A stretch of DNA of 64,000 bases from Cellulomonas fimi ATCC 484 (GTDB lineage: Bacteria; Actinomycetota; Actinomycetes; Actinomycetales; Cellulomonadaceae), in NCBI RefSeq assembly GCF_000212695.1, contig NC_015514.1, positions 372,001 through 436,000 on the forward strand, in the 5' to 3' direction. The position numbers and the translations under genes are program-made. A model generated the notes under the pieces. It saw only the letters and a list, made by a program, of their open reading frames with translations. It searched no databases and was not told the DNA's origin. Positions 40,895 to 49,975 of the stretch are shown here, in pieces. How positions within the stretch are numbered: the first letter of the stretch is position 1; every line of letters begins with the position of its first letter.

Positions 40895-42256
40895 TCACGC
40901 CTCGGCGTCGGGGGCGGGCCTGTGGGCGATCAGCGCGGGGGCTCCCGCGGCCGTCGCGGCCAGGAATGTCGCGGCGAGGACCACGTAGGCCCACCGGATG
41001 CCCCAGGTGTCCGCGACGTAGCCGAGCAGCAGCGCGGTGACGAGCCCGCTGCCGGGCAGCGCCGCGGTCCACGCGCCCATGACCCGGCCGCGCAGGTGCG
41101 GCGGGGAGGTCAGCTGCACGAGAGTGTTGGCCGCGGCGACGAACCAGATCGACACGAACCCGAGAACCGCCGCCGCGACGACGGCGGCCGCGAAGCCGGG
41201 CGCGAGCCCCACCGGCAGGATCGCCAGCCCCGTCGCGAGTGCCAGGCCGGCCACGAGCCGCCCCGAGGGTTCACCCCGACCTCCCGCGGCGGCGATCGCG
41301 CCCGGCAGCGCACCGAGCCCGAAGGCGGCCATGAGCGCCCCGAACCCGTGCGGCGGCAGGTCGAGCGCGTCGGTCGCGAGGACAGGGACGAGCACGCCCT
41401 GGTTGAAGATCATCGTGCTCGCCGCCGCGAGCAGGAGGCACGCCCGCACGAGCGGGTGCCGGAACGCGTACGCGAGGCCCGCGCGCATCGTCACGGCGGG
41501 GTGGCTGTCGACGGCTGGGGGTGCGGCACCGCGACGCACCCGCAGCGCCACCAGCACACCGAGCGGGAGCAGGTACGTCGAGGCGTTGAACGCGAAGCAC
41601 GCGGCCGGGCCGACCAGGGCGAGGAGCACCCCGCCGATCGACGGGCCGACGACGCGCGCCGCGTTCATCACGACCTCGTACAGGCTCACCGCGCTCGCCA
41701 GGCGCTCCCGGCCCACGAGGTCGAGGACGAACACCTGGCGCGCGGGCCCGTCGACGGCAGCGACCGCACCGGACACGAACGCGATCGCGAGCACCATGGG
41801 CACCGTGATCACGTCCGTCGCGGTCAGGACGGCGAGCAGCGCGCCGATCGACAGCAGCAGCACCTGGGTCACGAGCAGGAGCCGGCGCCGGTCGAACCGG
41901 TCCACGAGCATCCCCGCCGGGGCGGCGCCGACGAGGATCGGCAGCATCGCCGCGGTCGTGACCAGGCCGAGGTCGACCGCCCGCCCCGAGAGGCTGAGCA
42001 CCAGCCAGGCGAGGCCCGCGGCCTGCGTGACGTGGCCCGACGACGAGAGCACCTGCCCGAGGAACCACCAGCGGTAGCGCGGCTCGGCGAGCGAGGAGAA
42101 CGCGGACCGGGTCCGGCCGAGGCCGGCTCGCACCGACGCCGCGAGGGCGGTGCTCTGCTCGGCCGGTGCGCTGCTCTGCTCGACCGGTGCGCTGCCCTGC
42201 CCGGCCGCGCGGCGGTCGCTGGCGGGGCGGGGGTCGGTCGTCTCCGTGCCGGTCAC
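40895..42256 (-). CDS. MFS transporter, EntS-like (MFS_3)
   Basis: 453 residues; an Ala/Ser/Gln-rich cytoplasmic head of ~45 residues, then about 12 helices. YRWWFLGQVLSSSGHVTQAAGL and GMLVDRFDRRRLLL are the standard first-helix and loop motifs of this exporter class. GTG start at 42256 with AGGATCC upstream. No siderophore genes are nearby, so the substrate is open. Confidence 0.8.
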   Translation of the reverse strand: MTGTETTDPRPASDRRAAGQGSAPVEQSSAPAEQSTALAASVRAGLGRTRSAFSSLAEPRYRWWFLGQVLSSSGHVTQAAGLAWLVLSLSGRAVDLGLVTTAAMLPILVGAAPAGMLVDRFDRRRLLLVTQVLLLSIGALLAVLTATDVITVPMVLAIAFVSGAVAAVDGPARQVFVLDLVGRERLASAVSLYEVVMNAARVVGPSIGGVLLALVGPAACFAFNASTYLLPLGVLVALRVRRGAAPPAVDSHPAVTMRAGLAYAFRHPLVRACLLLAAASTMIFNQGVLVPVLATDALDLPPHGFGALMAAFGLGALPGAIAAAGGRGEPSGRLVAGLALATGLAILPVGLAPGFAAAVVAAAVLGFVSIWFVAAANTLVQLTSPPHLRGRVMGAWTAALPGSGLVTALLLGYVADTWGIRWAYVVLAATFLAATAAGAPALIAHRPAPDAEA

Positions 42257-42449
42257 CCGAGGATCCTGCCAGCGCCTCCCCGCCCGCCGACCCCCATTTC
42301 CCCCGCTCGCTCCCGCGGGGGCGTCGCCTCCTCGAACGCCCCCGGCCTCCCCGTCCGCCGGTTCCGTCCTCGGGCCCGACCTGGCGTCCGCTCCCCGAGG
42401 CGGACCGGTGGGCGGTGCGGTGGGGGCGGTGCGCGCGGATGATGGGACC

Positions 42450-43010
42450 GTGACGGACAGCTCACTGAGCGGTCGGCTCCTCGTGGCCAAGAACCGGCTG
42501 CTCGACCCGAACTTCCACCGCACCGTGGTGCTGCTGCTCGACCACGGGCACGAGGGCGCGTTCGGCGTCGTCCTCAACCGGCCCGTGGACGTCGACGTGG
42601 ACGTCGTCCTGCCCGCCTGGCAGGAGGCGGTGTGCGTGCCGTCGACCCTGTTCCAGGGTGGTCCGGTCGGTCTGGACGGGGCCATCGGCGTGGTCACCGC
42701 CCCGCCCGGGGCGAGGCTGCCGGGGACCGTCGACCGGCTCGTCGGGCCGTTCGGGCTCGTCGACCTCGACTCCGACCCGGCGGAGCTCGACGGTCTCGTG
42801 ACGGGCGTCCGCGTGTTCGCAGGGCATGCCGGCTGGGGGCCGGGGCAGCTCGAGGCGGAGGTCGAGGAAGGGTCCTGGTACGTGCTGGACGCCGAGTCGA
42901 CGGATGCGGTGACGCCGGAGCCGGAGCTGCTGTGGCGGCGCGTGCTGCGTCGGCAGGGTGGCGACCTGGCGATCGTGTCGACGTTCGCGGAGGACGCGTC
43001 CTTGAACTGA
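42450..43010 (+). CDS. YqgE/AlgH (UPF0301) family protein
   Basis: 186 residues, GTG start. Family hallmarks: SGRLLVAKNRLLDPNFHRTVVLLLDH at the N-terminus (read as LLVAKNRLLDPNF then VVLLL), GAFGVVLNRP, and VRVFAGHAGWGPGQLEAEV. The fold is known but the function is not. Divergent from the MFS gene. Confidence 0.92.
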   Translation: MTDSSLSGRLLVAKNRLLDPNFHRTVVLLLDHGHEGAFGVVLNRPVDVDVDVVLPAWQEAVCVPSTLFQGGPVGLDGAIGVVTAPPGARLPGTVDRLVGPFGLVDLDSDPAELDGLVTGVRVFAGHAGWGPGQLEAEVEEGSWYVLDAESTDAVTPEPELLWRRVLRRQGGDLAIVSTFAEDASLN

Positions 43011-43024
43011 CCGCGGCAGGCGGC

Positions 43025-43042
43025 GCCCGGCCGGCGCCGGGC
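43025..43042. terminator. Short hairpin between convergent genes
   Basis: GCCCGGC (43025-43031) and GCCGGGC (43036-43042) pair with a four-base loop, 15 bases after the yqgE-type stop and before the convergent XRE stop. Could serve both directions. Confidence 0.45.
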
Positions 43043-43069
43043 GGGTGCGGCCGGGCGACGCGCGCGGTG

Positions 43070-43321
43070 TCAGCCGACGGAGCGCAGGTCCTCGTCGGTG
43101 CCGGGGTCGCCCGCGGCGGCGGGCTCCCAGCGCAGGAGGTCGCCGGGCTGGCAGTCGAGGACCTCGCACAGCGCCTCGAGCGTCGTGAAGCGGACGGCCT
43201 TGGCGCGGCCGTTCTTCAGCACGGCGAGGTTCGCGGGCGTGATGCCGACGCGGTCGGCGAGGTCGCCGACCGACATCTTGCGGCGGGCGAGCATGACGTC
43301 GATGTCGACGACGATCGGCAT
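43070..43321 (-). CDS. Small XRE regulator paired with DUF2975 protein
   Basis: 83 residues: SVGDLADRVGITPANLAVLK followed by FTTLEALCEVLDCQPGDLL, the YozG-like Cro/C1 domain. It overlaps the stop of the DUF2975 gene upstream. This two-gene arrangement is widespread; the repressor normally controls the pair. Confidence 0.88.
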   Translation of the reverse strand: MPIVVDIDVMLARRKMSVGDLADRVGITPANLAVLKNGRAKAVRFTTLEALCEVLDCQPGDLLRWEPAAAGDPGTDEDLRSVG

Positions 43322-43818
43322 CAGATCACCTCGTCGAGCTCGGCGCGCAGGGTCGTCGCGGTGGTGTCGAGGGCGACGGCCTGCAGCAGCAGCATCCGCA
43401 GCACGAAGACGACGAGCGCGATGAGCGCGGTGCCGACGCCGCCGATGACCACGAGCATGACCATGCCGGGCGGGACGGCCTCGCCGGGGGCGAGGACGAA
43501 GGACAGGACGACCGCGAGGAGGGTCGCGGCGACGGCGGCGCCGATCACGACGTCGACGTACCGGAACGCCTTCGTGGAGAAGACGGTGTCGCGGCGGACC
43601 ATCGTCACCAGCCGCCAGATGCCGACGAGCGCCACCTGGCCGCAGAGTGCCGCGAGCGCGCCGATGACGGGCAGGGTCCAGCGCAGGTGCGCGACCTCGG
43701 GGCCGGCCTCCTGCAGGTCGATGCCGAGCAGCGGCATGAGGAAGCCCTGCACGAACAGCAGGCCGGTGAACGCGAGCACGATCACCACGCGCAGGGCGAG
43801 GATGGCCAAGCGGCCCAT
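43321..43818 (-). CDS. DUF2975 membrane protein
   Basis: 165 residues, four helices (LRVVIVLAFTGLLFVQGFLM, LPVIGALAALCGQVALVGIW, VVIGAAVAATLLAVVLSFVL, LVVIGGVGTALIALVVFVLR). WRLVTMVRRDTVFSTKAFRYVD is the typical DUF2975 loop. Function unknown. ATG at 43818 preceded by GAGGTGCCC; coupled to the XRE gene. Confidence 0.85.
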   Translation of the reverse strand: MGRLAILALRVVIVLAFTGLLFVQGFLMPLLGIDLQEAGPEVAHLRWTLPVIGALAALCGQVALVGIWRLVTMVRRDTVFSTKAFRYVDVVIGAAVAATLLAVVLSFVLAPGEAVPPGMVMLVVIGGVGTALIALVVFVLRMLLLQAVALDTTATTLRAELDEVI

Positions 43819-43852
43819 GGGCACCTCACAGGGTCGTCGATCGAGGATCGAT

Positions 43853-43881
43853 CTATCGAATAACGATAGAAGGCTATCGTT
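43853..43881 (-). promoter_or_regulatory. CTATCG/CGATAG repeats upstream of the DUF2975-XRE pair
   Basis: CTATCG (43853-43858), CGATAG (43864-43869) and CTATCG (43874-43879) alternate. The last two form AACGATAG-AAGG-CTATCGTT (43862-43881), a perfect 8-base inverted repeat. The tract is AT-rich and lies 35-63 bases before the ATG: a likely overlapping promoter and operator for the XRE protein. Confidence 0.6.
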
Positions 43882-44009
43882 CCGCGTTCGATCGGACAAG
43901 GTCGGCGCACGACCGAGGCCGCCCGCGGCCACCCCGCTCAGGTCGAGGTGGCCGGCGGACGGCCTCGTTGCCAGGAGGGTGCCGGTCGTCCCTCCCGCTC
44001 AGGGGGGCG

Positions 44010-45947
44010 TCAGCCCGTGGCGCACGTAGCGCCCGGCGTCGCGCTGCTGCCGTTCTTGTAGAACGTCACCCCGAACGAGTTCCCGGACCCGTTCGGCCGC
44101 GCGGTCACCGTGCCCGAGCTTCCGGTCAGCGCCGCGTTCCAGCTGCTCTGCACCGACTGGCCGCCGTTCAGGCCGAGGGTCACGACCCAGCTGCTCGAAC
44201 CGCTCACCGAGTAGGTGACGTTGAAGCGGTCCGCCCACTCCTCGCCCCGGACGGCGCTCACCGAGCACGACCCGGTCCCGCCGCCGCCCCCGCCGCCGCC
44301 ACCGGCGGACGACGGTGCCACGGCGCGTCCCGTGCTCGACGAGATGTGGCCCGTGCACAGGTTGCGCGAGCGCAGGTCCTGCAGGATGCCGGGCAGCGCC
44401 TGCACCGTCGCGGCCGGCCAGTCGTGCATGAGGATGATCTGGCCGTTCGTCAGCCGGGACGCGGCCTGGCGGATCTGGCTCGCGCTCGCGTTGTTCCAGT
44501 CCTGCGAGTCGACGTCCCAGATGATCTCGCGCAGCCCGAGCGAGGACTCGACCTGGCGCAGGGTCGCGTTGGACTCGCCGTACGGCGGCCGGAACAGCGT
44601 CGGCGTGACGCCGGCGGTCTGCTGGATCGCCTGCTGGGTGCGGGTCAGCTGCGACTGCATGTCGCTCTGGCTCATGTTGACCAGGTGCGGGTGGTCCCAG
44701 CTGTGGTTCCCGATCTGCACGCCCGCGTTCTTGTACGCCTGCATGAGCGAGGGGTTGCCCTGCGCGTTCTGGCCCGTCGGGAAGACCGTCGCGGTCGCCC
44801 CGTACTGCGTGAGGGTGCTGAGGATCTGGTTGGTCGTGCCCGTGTTGGGTCCGTCGTCGAACGTCAGGCCGACGTACCCGGCCGAGCAGGACTGGGGCGT
44901 CGGCGTCGGCGTCGGCGTGGGGGTCGGGGTCGCCGTGCCGCCGCCGCTGCCCGCGCACGTCGCCGCCGGGGTCGTGCTGCTGCCGTTCTTCATGACGGTC
45001 ACGCCGAAGGTGTTGCCGCTCCCGTTGGGCGTCACGGTGCGCGTCGAGCCGCTGCCGGTGACGTTCGCGTTCCACGACGCCTGGATGGTCTGGCTGCCGT
45101 TGAGCGCGAGGTTGACGGTCCACGCGCTGCTGCCGCTCACGGAGTACGTGACGTTGAAGCGGTCCGACCACTCCTCGGCGCGCGTCGCGGTGACCGAGCA
45201 GCCGGTGCTGCCGCCGCCTCCGCCCGTGTCGCCGCCGCCCCCGCCGCCGGAGCCCTCGCTCACGGTGATGCTGGACGAGCCGCTGCTCTGGTAGCCCTCG
45301 GTCGCCATGATCATGTAGTTGTGCCGGCCGAGGTTCATCCCCTTGGACGCCCACGCGTCGAAGTGGTTGCCGGACGTGATGGTGCCGCCCGTCCGCTTCT
45401 GCTGCCGGACGCTCCAGTACTGGTAGAACGTCGAGCTGTCGCCCTCGATCGACGGCTTGTTGACGCGCTGCGTGCGGTAGATGTCGTAGGTGCCGCCGTC
45501 GCTGGTGACGGTGCCCATGAAGGTGCCCGTCGGCCGATACGTGCCCCAGCTGTCGACGATGTAGTACTCGACCAGCGGGCTCTGGGTCCAGCCGTAGAGC
45601 GTGAGGTAGGCGTTGCCGGACGGGTTGAACTGGCCCGAGTAGCTCACGGTCTTGCGGCCGCCCGTGCTCCAGCCCTTGCCGGCGACGAAGTTGCCGGTGT
45701 TGCTCCAGCGCGTGGCGTACCCGCCGCCGGAGTTGAGGTCCATCGAGACCGAGCCCGGGCTGTCGGTCCAGAACGAGTAGAAGTACCCGTCGTGCGTGCC
45801 GGTCGTGTTGGACGTGACGGCCGCGGCGGCCGGGCTTGCTGCTGCGAGGGCGCCCGCGACCAGGGCACCGGCGGCCAGCAGGCCCGTCAGTGCCTGGAGC
45901 GGGCGGCGACGTCGCGTGGTGCGCGTCGCTTCGAAACTGTCGGACAT
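44010..45947 (-). CDS. xynD: Secreted GH11 xylanase - CBM2 - CE4 acetylxylan esterase - CBM2
   Basis: 645-residue multidomain xylan-degrading enzyme with the domain order of Cellulomonas fimi xylanase D (Xyn11A). Signal peptide to ~residue 43. GH11 xylanase ~45-230: nucleophile Glu127 (PLVEYYIVD) and acid/base Glu217 (ATEGYQ). Gly-rich linker, CBM2 from Cys250 to ~331, Thr-Pro linker, then a CE4/NodB deacetylase from ~355: LTFDDGP (Asp364/365), NHSWDHPH (His415, His419), RPPYG, LMHDW. Gly-rich linker and a second CBM2 end the protein. Endoxylanase and deacetylase act together on acetylated xylan. AAGGAG precedes the ATG. Confidence 0.95.
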   Translation of the reverse strand: MSDSFEATRTTRRRRPLQALTGLLAAGALVAGALAAASPAAAAVTSNTTGTHDGYFYSFWTDSPGSVSMDLNSGGGYATRWSNTGNFVAGKGWSTGGRKTVSYSGQFNPSGNAYLTLYGWTQSPLVEYYIVDSWGTYRPTGTFMGTVTSDGGTYDIYRTQRVNKPSIEGDSSTFYQYWSVRQQKRTGGTITSGNHFDAWASKGMNLGRHNYMIMATEGYQSSGSSSITVSEGSGGGGGGDTGGGGGSTGCSVTATRAEEWSDRFNVTYSVSGSSAWTVNLALNGSQTIQASWNANVTGSGSTRTVTPNGSGNTFGVTVMKNGSSTTPAATCAGSGGGTATPTPTPTPTPTPQSCSAGYVGLTFDDGPNTGTTNQILSTLTQYGATATVFPTGQNAQGNPSLMQAYKNAGVQIGNHSWDHPHLVNMSQSDMQSQLTRTQQAIQQTAGVTPTLFRPPYGESNATLRQVESSLGLREIIWDVDSQDWNNASASQIRQAASRLTNGQIILMHDWPAATVQALPGILQDLRSRNLCTGHISSSTGRAVAPSSAGGGGGGGGGTGSCSVSAVRGEEWADRFNVTYSVSGSSSWVVTLGLNGGQSVQSSWNAALTGSSGTVTARPNGSGNSFGVTFYKNGSSATPGATCATG

Positions 45948-46271
45948 CGTGCACTCCTTCGTGCGCTCGTCGGAACGGGACGTGGACGACCGTGGCGCAG
46001 AGCCGGCCCGCCGTGGCGGCGCGGTGGCCAGGGGCGTCGGCGGCGACCGCTGTGCTGGCCGCCGCGTAGAAATCGTTATCGACGCCGAGTCTGGCCGACG
46101 CTGGACGGGACGCAACCCCCTGATCGTGGGACGAACCGTTTAGGTAGCCGAGTCGCGCGCAACAGCCGAGCAGCGAGGCGCGGGTACCGATGCTCGGCAG
46201 AACTTTCGATACCTGGCGCGGGCGGTCGCGCACGCCTGGCCCTGAGGCGTCGCACCCGGCATGCTGACGAC
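45948..46271. promoter_or_regulatory. Divergent intergenic region with possible LacI-like site for xynD
   Basis: 324 bases between xynD and a divergent acetyltransferase. GAAATCGTTATCGA at 46069-46082 has the AA-TCG-TT layout of LacI-family sites and is AT-rich for this DNA, ~120 bases before the xynD ATG. AACTTTCGATACC near 46201 is another loose candidate. No convincing -35/-10 pair was found. Confidence 0.35.
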
Positions 46272-46793
46272 GTGGTCCGCCCCGCCGTCGTCCTGCGCCG
46301 ACCGGAACCTGCCGACGAGCGCGCCGTCCGCGCCGCCCAGGCCGAGCTCGAGGCCGACGGCGTCGACTTCGCTCCGGGGCTCGCCGGGTCTGGCTGGGAC
46401 GGGTGGCTCGCGATGATGCGGGACCGCGAGACCGGACGGGCCCTGCCCGTCGGGATCGTGCCCGAGACGTTCGTCCTGGCGCTCGTCGACGGCGTGGTTG
46501 CCGGCCGCGGCTCCGTGCGGCACCGTCTGACACCGCAGCTCGAGGTCGTCGGCGGACACGTCGGCTACGCCGTCCGCCCGGCATTCCGGCGGCAGGGCGT
46601 CGCGACCGTGATCCTGCGGGGCTGCCTGGACGTCCTGCGAGGGCTGGGCGTCGACGTGGCGGTCCTGACGTGCGCGGACGGCAACGTCGCCTCGGCCCGG
46701 ACCGTCGAGGCGGCGGGCGGGGTGCTGCGCGACGTCGTCGTCGACCCGCAGGGGCGTCCGACCCGCCGCTACGACGTGCCCGTGCCGGGCTGA
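46272..46793 (+). CDS. GNAT-family N-acetyltransferase
   Basis: 173 residues. Acetyl-CoA loop VRPAFRRQGVATVILRGCLD and the following VAVLTCADGNVASARTVEAA are standard GNAT motifs; the layout with VPETFVLALVDGVVAGRGSVRHRL resembles YPEA/RimJ-type enzymes acting on small molecules. GTG start at 46272; the frame extends upstream but without GNAT sequence. Convergent with the GH5 gene. Confidence 0.85.
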   Translation: MVRPAVVLRRPEPADERAVRAAQAELEADGVDFAPGLAGSGWDGWLAMMRDRETGRALPVGIVPETFVLALVDGVVAGRGSVRHRLTPQLEVVGGHVGYAVRPAFRRQGVATVILRGCLDVLRGLGVDVAVLTCADGNVASARTVEAAGGVLRDVVVDPQGRPTRRYDVPVPG

Positions 46794-46810
46794 CCCCGCG
46801 ACACGTGCGA

Positions 46811-46845
46811 GGGCGGGGTCGGCGCGCTGCGGCCCGACCCCGCCC
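46811..46845. terminator. Bidirectional terminator hairpin
   Basis: GGGCGGGGTCGG (46811-46822) and CCGACCCCGCCC (46834-46845) form a perfect 12-base stem with an 11-base loop, centred between the stops of two convergent genes (46793 and 46857). Confidence 0.75.
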
Positions 46846-46856
46846 CCGCCGCGCCG

Positions 46857-48560
46857 TCAGCCGGCTGTGCCGGTCACCGTCGTGCCGGTCACCGTGGTGC
46901 CGTCGCGGAGCACCGTGTAGGTCGCGCGGTCGCCGCTCCAGAAGTGGAACGTCAGCGTGACCGGTGCGCCGTCCGCGACCTCGGCGAAGAACGCGGGGCG
47001 CAGCAGGATCACGCCGGCGACCTCGTCGGGCGCGAACGTCACGTCGAACTCCTTGAACGACGTCCACCCGTGGGGTCCGGCGTTCGTGCCGTCGGCGTAG
47101 CGGGCCTCCATCGTGGCGAGCCGGTCGCCGCGGAAGTCGGTCGGGATCGAGAACGCGTCGGTCGTGCCCGTGGCCGCCTCAAGGACGGGAGTGTCAGCCC
47201 CGACGACGTCGATGCGCCACGGCACGCCCTTCGAGAACCGGACCGTCAGCTCGGCCTGCGGGCCGTAGGCGCCGTCGCCGGTCAGCCGGCCGAGCAGCGC
47301 CGCGGGCAGCGTCAGCGTGTCGCCCGCCAGCGTGTAGTCGCGGCCCGCTCGGAGCTTCTTCGAGCCGGCGTACAGGCCTGTGACGGTGGTCCCGTTCGGC
47401 TGGAGGGTCACCTGCTGGTCGACGACCGCGCCGGGGCGGACGAACATCTGGTCCGTCGACGCGGTGCCCGAGCGCCGCTTCCAGCTCGACTCGATCTGCG
47501 CGAACAGCTCCGGGTCGCGCCACTGGAACGACGTGCGGTCGAGGTGCTGGCCGTTGTCCCACCACATCGTCGTGACGCCCGTCGTGCGCGCGAGGTGACC
47601 CAGGTGCTCGAAGAACTTCAGCTTCTCGCCCTGCTCGATCGTGCCGGTGTGCCGGTCGAACCCGAGCAGCCCGTACTCGCCCAGGATCACCGGGACGCCG
47701 CGGGCCCGCAGCGTGTCGCTCACGCGCGTGAACGCACCGACGGTGTCCTGCTGGGCGGTGGCGTCGTACCGGTCGCCGCCGGCGACGTTCACGCTGAAGG
47801 GCCAGTAGCCGTAGTAGTGGAACGTCGCGGCGAGGTTCGGGTCGTCGAGCGCGTCGAAGGTCGCGACGAGCGAGTCCAGCCGCGCCTGTCCCGAGTCGGT
47901 GTGCAGGGTCGGCAGGACGAGGACGCGCTCGGCGTTGCGCCCGCCGGTCGCCCGGACGACCTCGTGGAACGCGACGTTGAGCTCGTCGAGCAGCGCGTAC
48001 GACTGCGCGTCGTCGACGCCGGCGAACTGCGGCTCGTTGATGCTCTCGAACAGCACCGTGCGCGGGTGGTCGCGGAACCGGTCGGCGAGCTGCTGCCACG
48101 TGGCGCGGAACTGCGCGAGCACCTCGTCGTGCCGGGTCGGCATCTGGTTGACCCACATCCACGAGTCGTGGTGGACGTCGAGCAGCACCGTCAGGTCCTC
48201 GTCGAGCGCCCAGCCCACGACCTCCTCGACCCGGTCGAGCGTCGCAGGGTCGATCGTGTGGTCGGGTGCCGGGCCCTCGTGCTGGCCGATCGTGACCGGG
48301 ATGCGGACGCTCCGGAAGCCCTCGTCCTCGATCGCGTCGAAGAGATCCTGCGTCACCCGCGGGTTGCCCCACGCCGTCTCGTCGGCGCCGACCGCGTCGA
48401 GGGTGTTGCCGAGGTTCCAGCCCGGCTGCATTGCGGCGACGACCTTCTCCGCGGCGGTCGGCCTCGGCCCGCTCTCGGCCTGCGCGGGGGCCCCGACGCC
48501 GACGGCGACGGTCAGCGCGGCCAGCGCTGCGGCGAGGGTGGTGCGGACAGCCCGTCTCAC
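46857..48560 (-). CDS. Secreted GH5 glycoside hydrolase (endoglucanase-type) with X2-like module
   Basis: 567 residues. Signal peptide to about residue 28 (GAPAQAE). GH5 barrel ~32-350: acid/base Glu176 in FESINEPQF, nucleophile Glu295 in VILGEYGLL, and supporting VLLDVHHDSW and FHYYGYWPF. Residues ~365-450 (MFVRPGAVVDQQVTLQPNGT, then LRAGRDYTLAGDTLTLPAAL) resemble the Ig-like X2 module found in cellulases, and a further beta-rich domain ends the protein. Likely substrate is cellulose or another beta-glucan; mannan cannot be excluded. GTG start after GAAGGTCCCCAC. A LacI-type palindrome lies at the promoter. Confidence 0.88.
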   Translation of the reverse strand: MRRAVRTTLAAALAALTVAVGVGAPAQAESGPRPTAAEKVVAAMQPGWNLGNTLDAVGADETAWGNPRVTQDLFDAIEDEGFRSVRIPVTIGQHEGPAPDHTIDPATLDRVEEVVGWALDEDLTVLLDVHHDSWMWVNQMPTRHDEVLAQFRATWQQLADRFRDHPRTVLFESINEPQFAGVDDAQSYALLDELNVAFHEVVRATGGRNAERVLVLPTLHTDSGQARLDSLVATFDALDDPNLAATFHYYGYWPFSVNVAGGDRYDATAQQDTVGAFTRVSDTLRARGVPVILGEYGLLGFDRHTGTIEQGEKLKFFEHLGHLARTTGVTTMWWDNGQHLDRTSFQWRDPELFAQIESSWKRRSGTASTDQMFVRPGAVVDQQVTLQPNGTTVTGLYAGSKKLRAGRDYTLAGDTLTLPAALLGRLTGDGAYGPQAELTVRFSKGVPWRIDVVGADTPVLEAATGTTDAFSIPTDFRGDRLATMEARYADGTNAGPHGWTSFKEFDVTFAPDEVAGVILLRPAFFAEVADGAPVTLTFHFWSGDRATYTVLRDGTTVTGTTVTGTAG

Positions 48561-48628
48561 GTGGGGACCTTCCGTCGGGGGCGTCGTCGCCCTTGTCGTC
48601 GACCCGGCAGCGCTCTGAACCGCGTCGA

Positions 48629-48651
48629 TCGAAGCGCTTCGACGGAGTGTA
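48629..48651 (-). promoter_or_regulatory. GH5 promoter with LacI-type palindromic operator
   Basis: TCGAAGCGCTTCGA at 48629-48642 is a perfect 14-base palindrome. On the minus strand TACACT (48651-48646) is a good -10, which puts the start point inside the palindrome, the position for a repressor. The core resembles the CebR/CelR cellulose-response box and the site at 15370-15381. Confidence 0.65.
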
Positions 48652-48678
48652 GGGAGGAACCGCCCGGACCGCACCCAC

Positions 48679-48690
48679 CGAAGCGATTCG
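48679..48690 (-). promoter_or_regulatory. Second LacI-like site upstream of GH5
   Basis: CGAAGCGATTCG differs by one pair from a perfect palindrome and shares ten of twelve bases with the inner part of the site at 48629-48642. It sits around -40 to -50 relative to the inferred start point and may help loop or co-operative binding. Confidence 0.5.
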
Positions 48691-48715
48691 CGGCCCCCGC
48701 AGGCGCGGCACGACG

Positions 48716-49789
48716 TCAGGGGCGCAGCAGCACCTTCGTGGCGCGCCGCTCGTCCATCGCCGCGTACGCGTCGGCGACCTGCTCGAGCGGCAGCTCCAGG
48801 TCGAACACGACGCCCGGCTGCAGGCGCCCGTCGAGGACCTCGGGCAGCAGCTCCCCGATGTAGCCGCGCACGGGGGCCACGCCGCCGCGCACGCCGACGT
48901 TCGTCGAGAACATCGTCCCGACCGGCAGCTCCGGACCACCCGCGGGGACACCCACGAAGCCCACCTGCCCGCCGGGACGTGCCGACCGCAGCGCCTGGTC
49001 CATCGACTCCTTGGTGCCGACGCACTCCAGCACGACGTCGGGACCGACGCCGTCGAACATCTCCTTCAGCCGCGCGACGCCCTCGTCGCCCCGCTCCGGC
49101 ACGACGTCCGTCGCCCCGAGCGTGCGCGCGAGCTCCTGCCGCTGCGGGTGCCGCGACATCGCGACCACGCGCGTCGCGCCCAGCCGCCGGGCCGCCGCGA
49201 CCGCGCACAGCCCGACCGCGCCGTCACCCACGACCGCGACCGTGGACCCCTCCCGCACGCCGCCCGAGACCGCCGCGTGGTGGCCCGTGCCCATGACGTC
49301 GGACAGCGTGAGCAGGTGCGGGACGAGCGCGCGGCCCTCCTCGCTCTCCAGGTCCACGCCCGGCACGACGACCAGCGTGCCGTCGGCCAGCGGCACCCGG
49401 ACGCGCTCGCCCTGCCCGCCGTCCGCCGACGTGCCGTCGGTGTCCTTCGTGCCCCACCAGCCGCCGTTCAGGCAGGACGTCGAGACGCCGTTGCGGCAGT
49501 TCACGCACGTGCCGTCGCAGACGTAGAACGGCGCGATCACCGCGTCGCCCACGGCGACGCCCTGCACGGCGTCCCCGACCTGCTCGACGACACCGATGAA
49601 CTCGTGCCCGATGCGCTTGGGCGCGCGCACGCGCTCCACGCCGCGGTACGGCCACAGGTCGGACCCGCACACGCACGCCGCGACGACCCGCACGACCGCG
49701 TCCCGCCCGCTCCCGTCGGCCAGCAGCACCGGGTCCGGGACGTCCTGCACGCGGACGTCCCGCTCGCCGTGGATGACGGTCGCGCGCAT
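48716..49789 (-). CDS. Zinc-dependent alcohol dehydrogenase family protein
   Basis: 357-residue medium-chain dehydrogenase. Catalytic zinc ligands in VVAACVCGSDLWPY and KRIGHEFIGVV; structural zinc region CDGTCVNCRNGVSTSC; NAD(P) loop VAVVGDGAVGLCAV. The structural-zinc loop has the CxxxCxxC(x7)C-like pattern. Substrate not evident. ATG at 49789 with GAGGAG upstream. Confidence 0.9.
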   Translation of the reverse strand: MRATVIHGERDVRVQDVPDPVLLADGSGRDAVVRVVAACVCGSDLWPYRGVERVRAPKRIGHEFIGVVEQVGDAVQGVAVGDAVIAPFYVCDGTCVNCRNGVSTSCLNGGWWGTKDTDGTSADGGQGERVRVPLADGTLVVVPGVDLESEEGRALVPHLLTLSDVMGTGHHAAVSGGVREGSTVAVVGDGAVGLCAVAAARRLGATRVVAMSRHPQRQELARTLGATDVVPERGDEGVARLKEMFDGVGPDVVLECVGTKESMDQALRSARPGGQVGFVGVPAGGPELPVGTMFSTNVGVRGGVAPVRGYIGELLPEVLDGRLQPGVVFDLELPLEQVADAYAAMDERRATKVLLRP

Positions 49790-49975
49790 GAGTGCTCCTC
49801 CGAGGGGGGCGGGTCGGCCGTCGGGCGACGGCCGCGCCCAGTCTAGGAACGCGTCCCGACCGGTCCGGACACGTGGCGTGCTCACCCGGCACGGGCGAGG
49901 TGCGTCGACCGCCGGCGGCACCAGGGTGGTGGGAGAGCGCGCCCCACCTCCGGGGTCCGCGGCAAGGAGGCGACG

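Noticed and set aside
44230-45290. Gly- and Thr-Pro-rich stretches in xynD as DNA repeats of interest
   Set aside because: They are ordinary interdomain linkers of secreted cellulases and xylanases.
43968-46271. Long plus-strand frame opposite xynD running into the GNAT gene
   Set aside because: Only the last 173 codons resemble a protein family (GNAT). The rest is antisense of the xylanase gene, so the start was moved to 46272.
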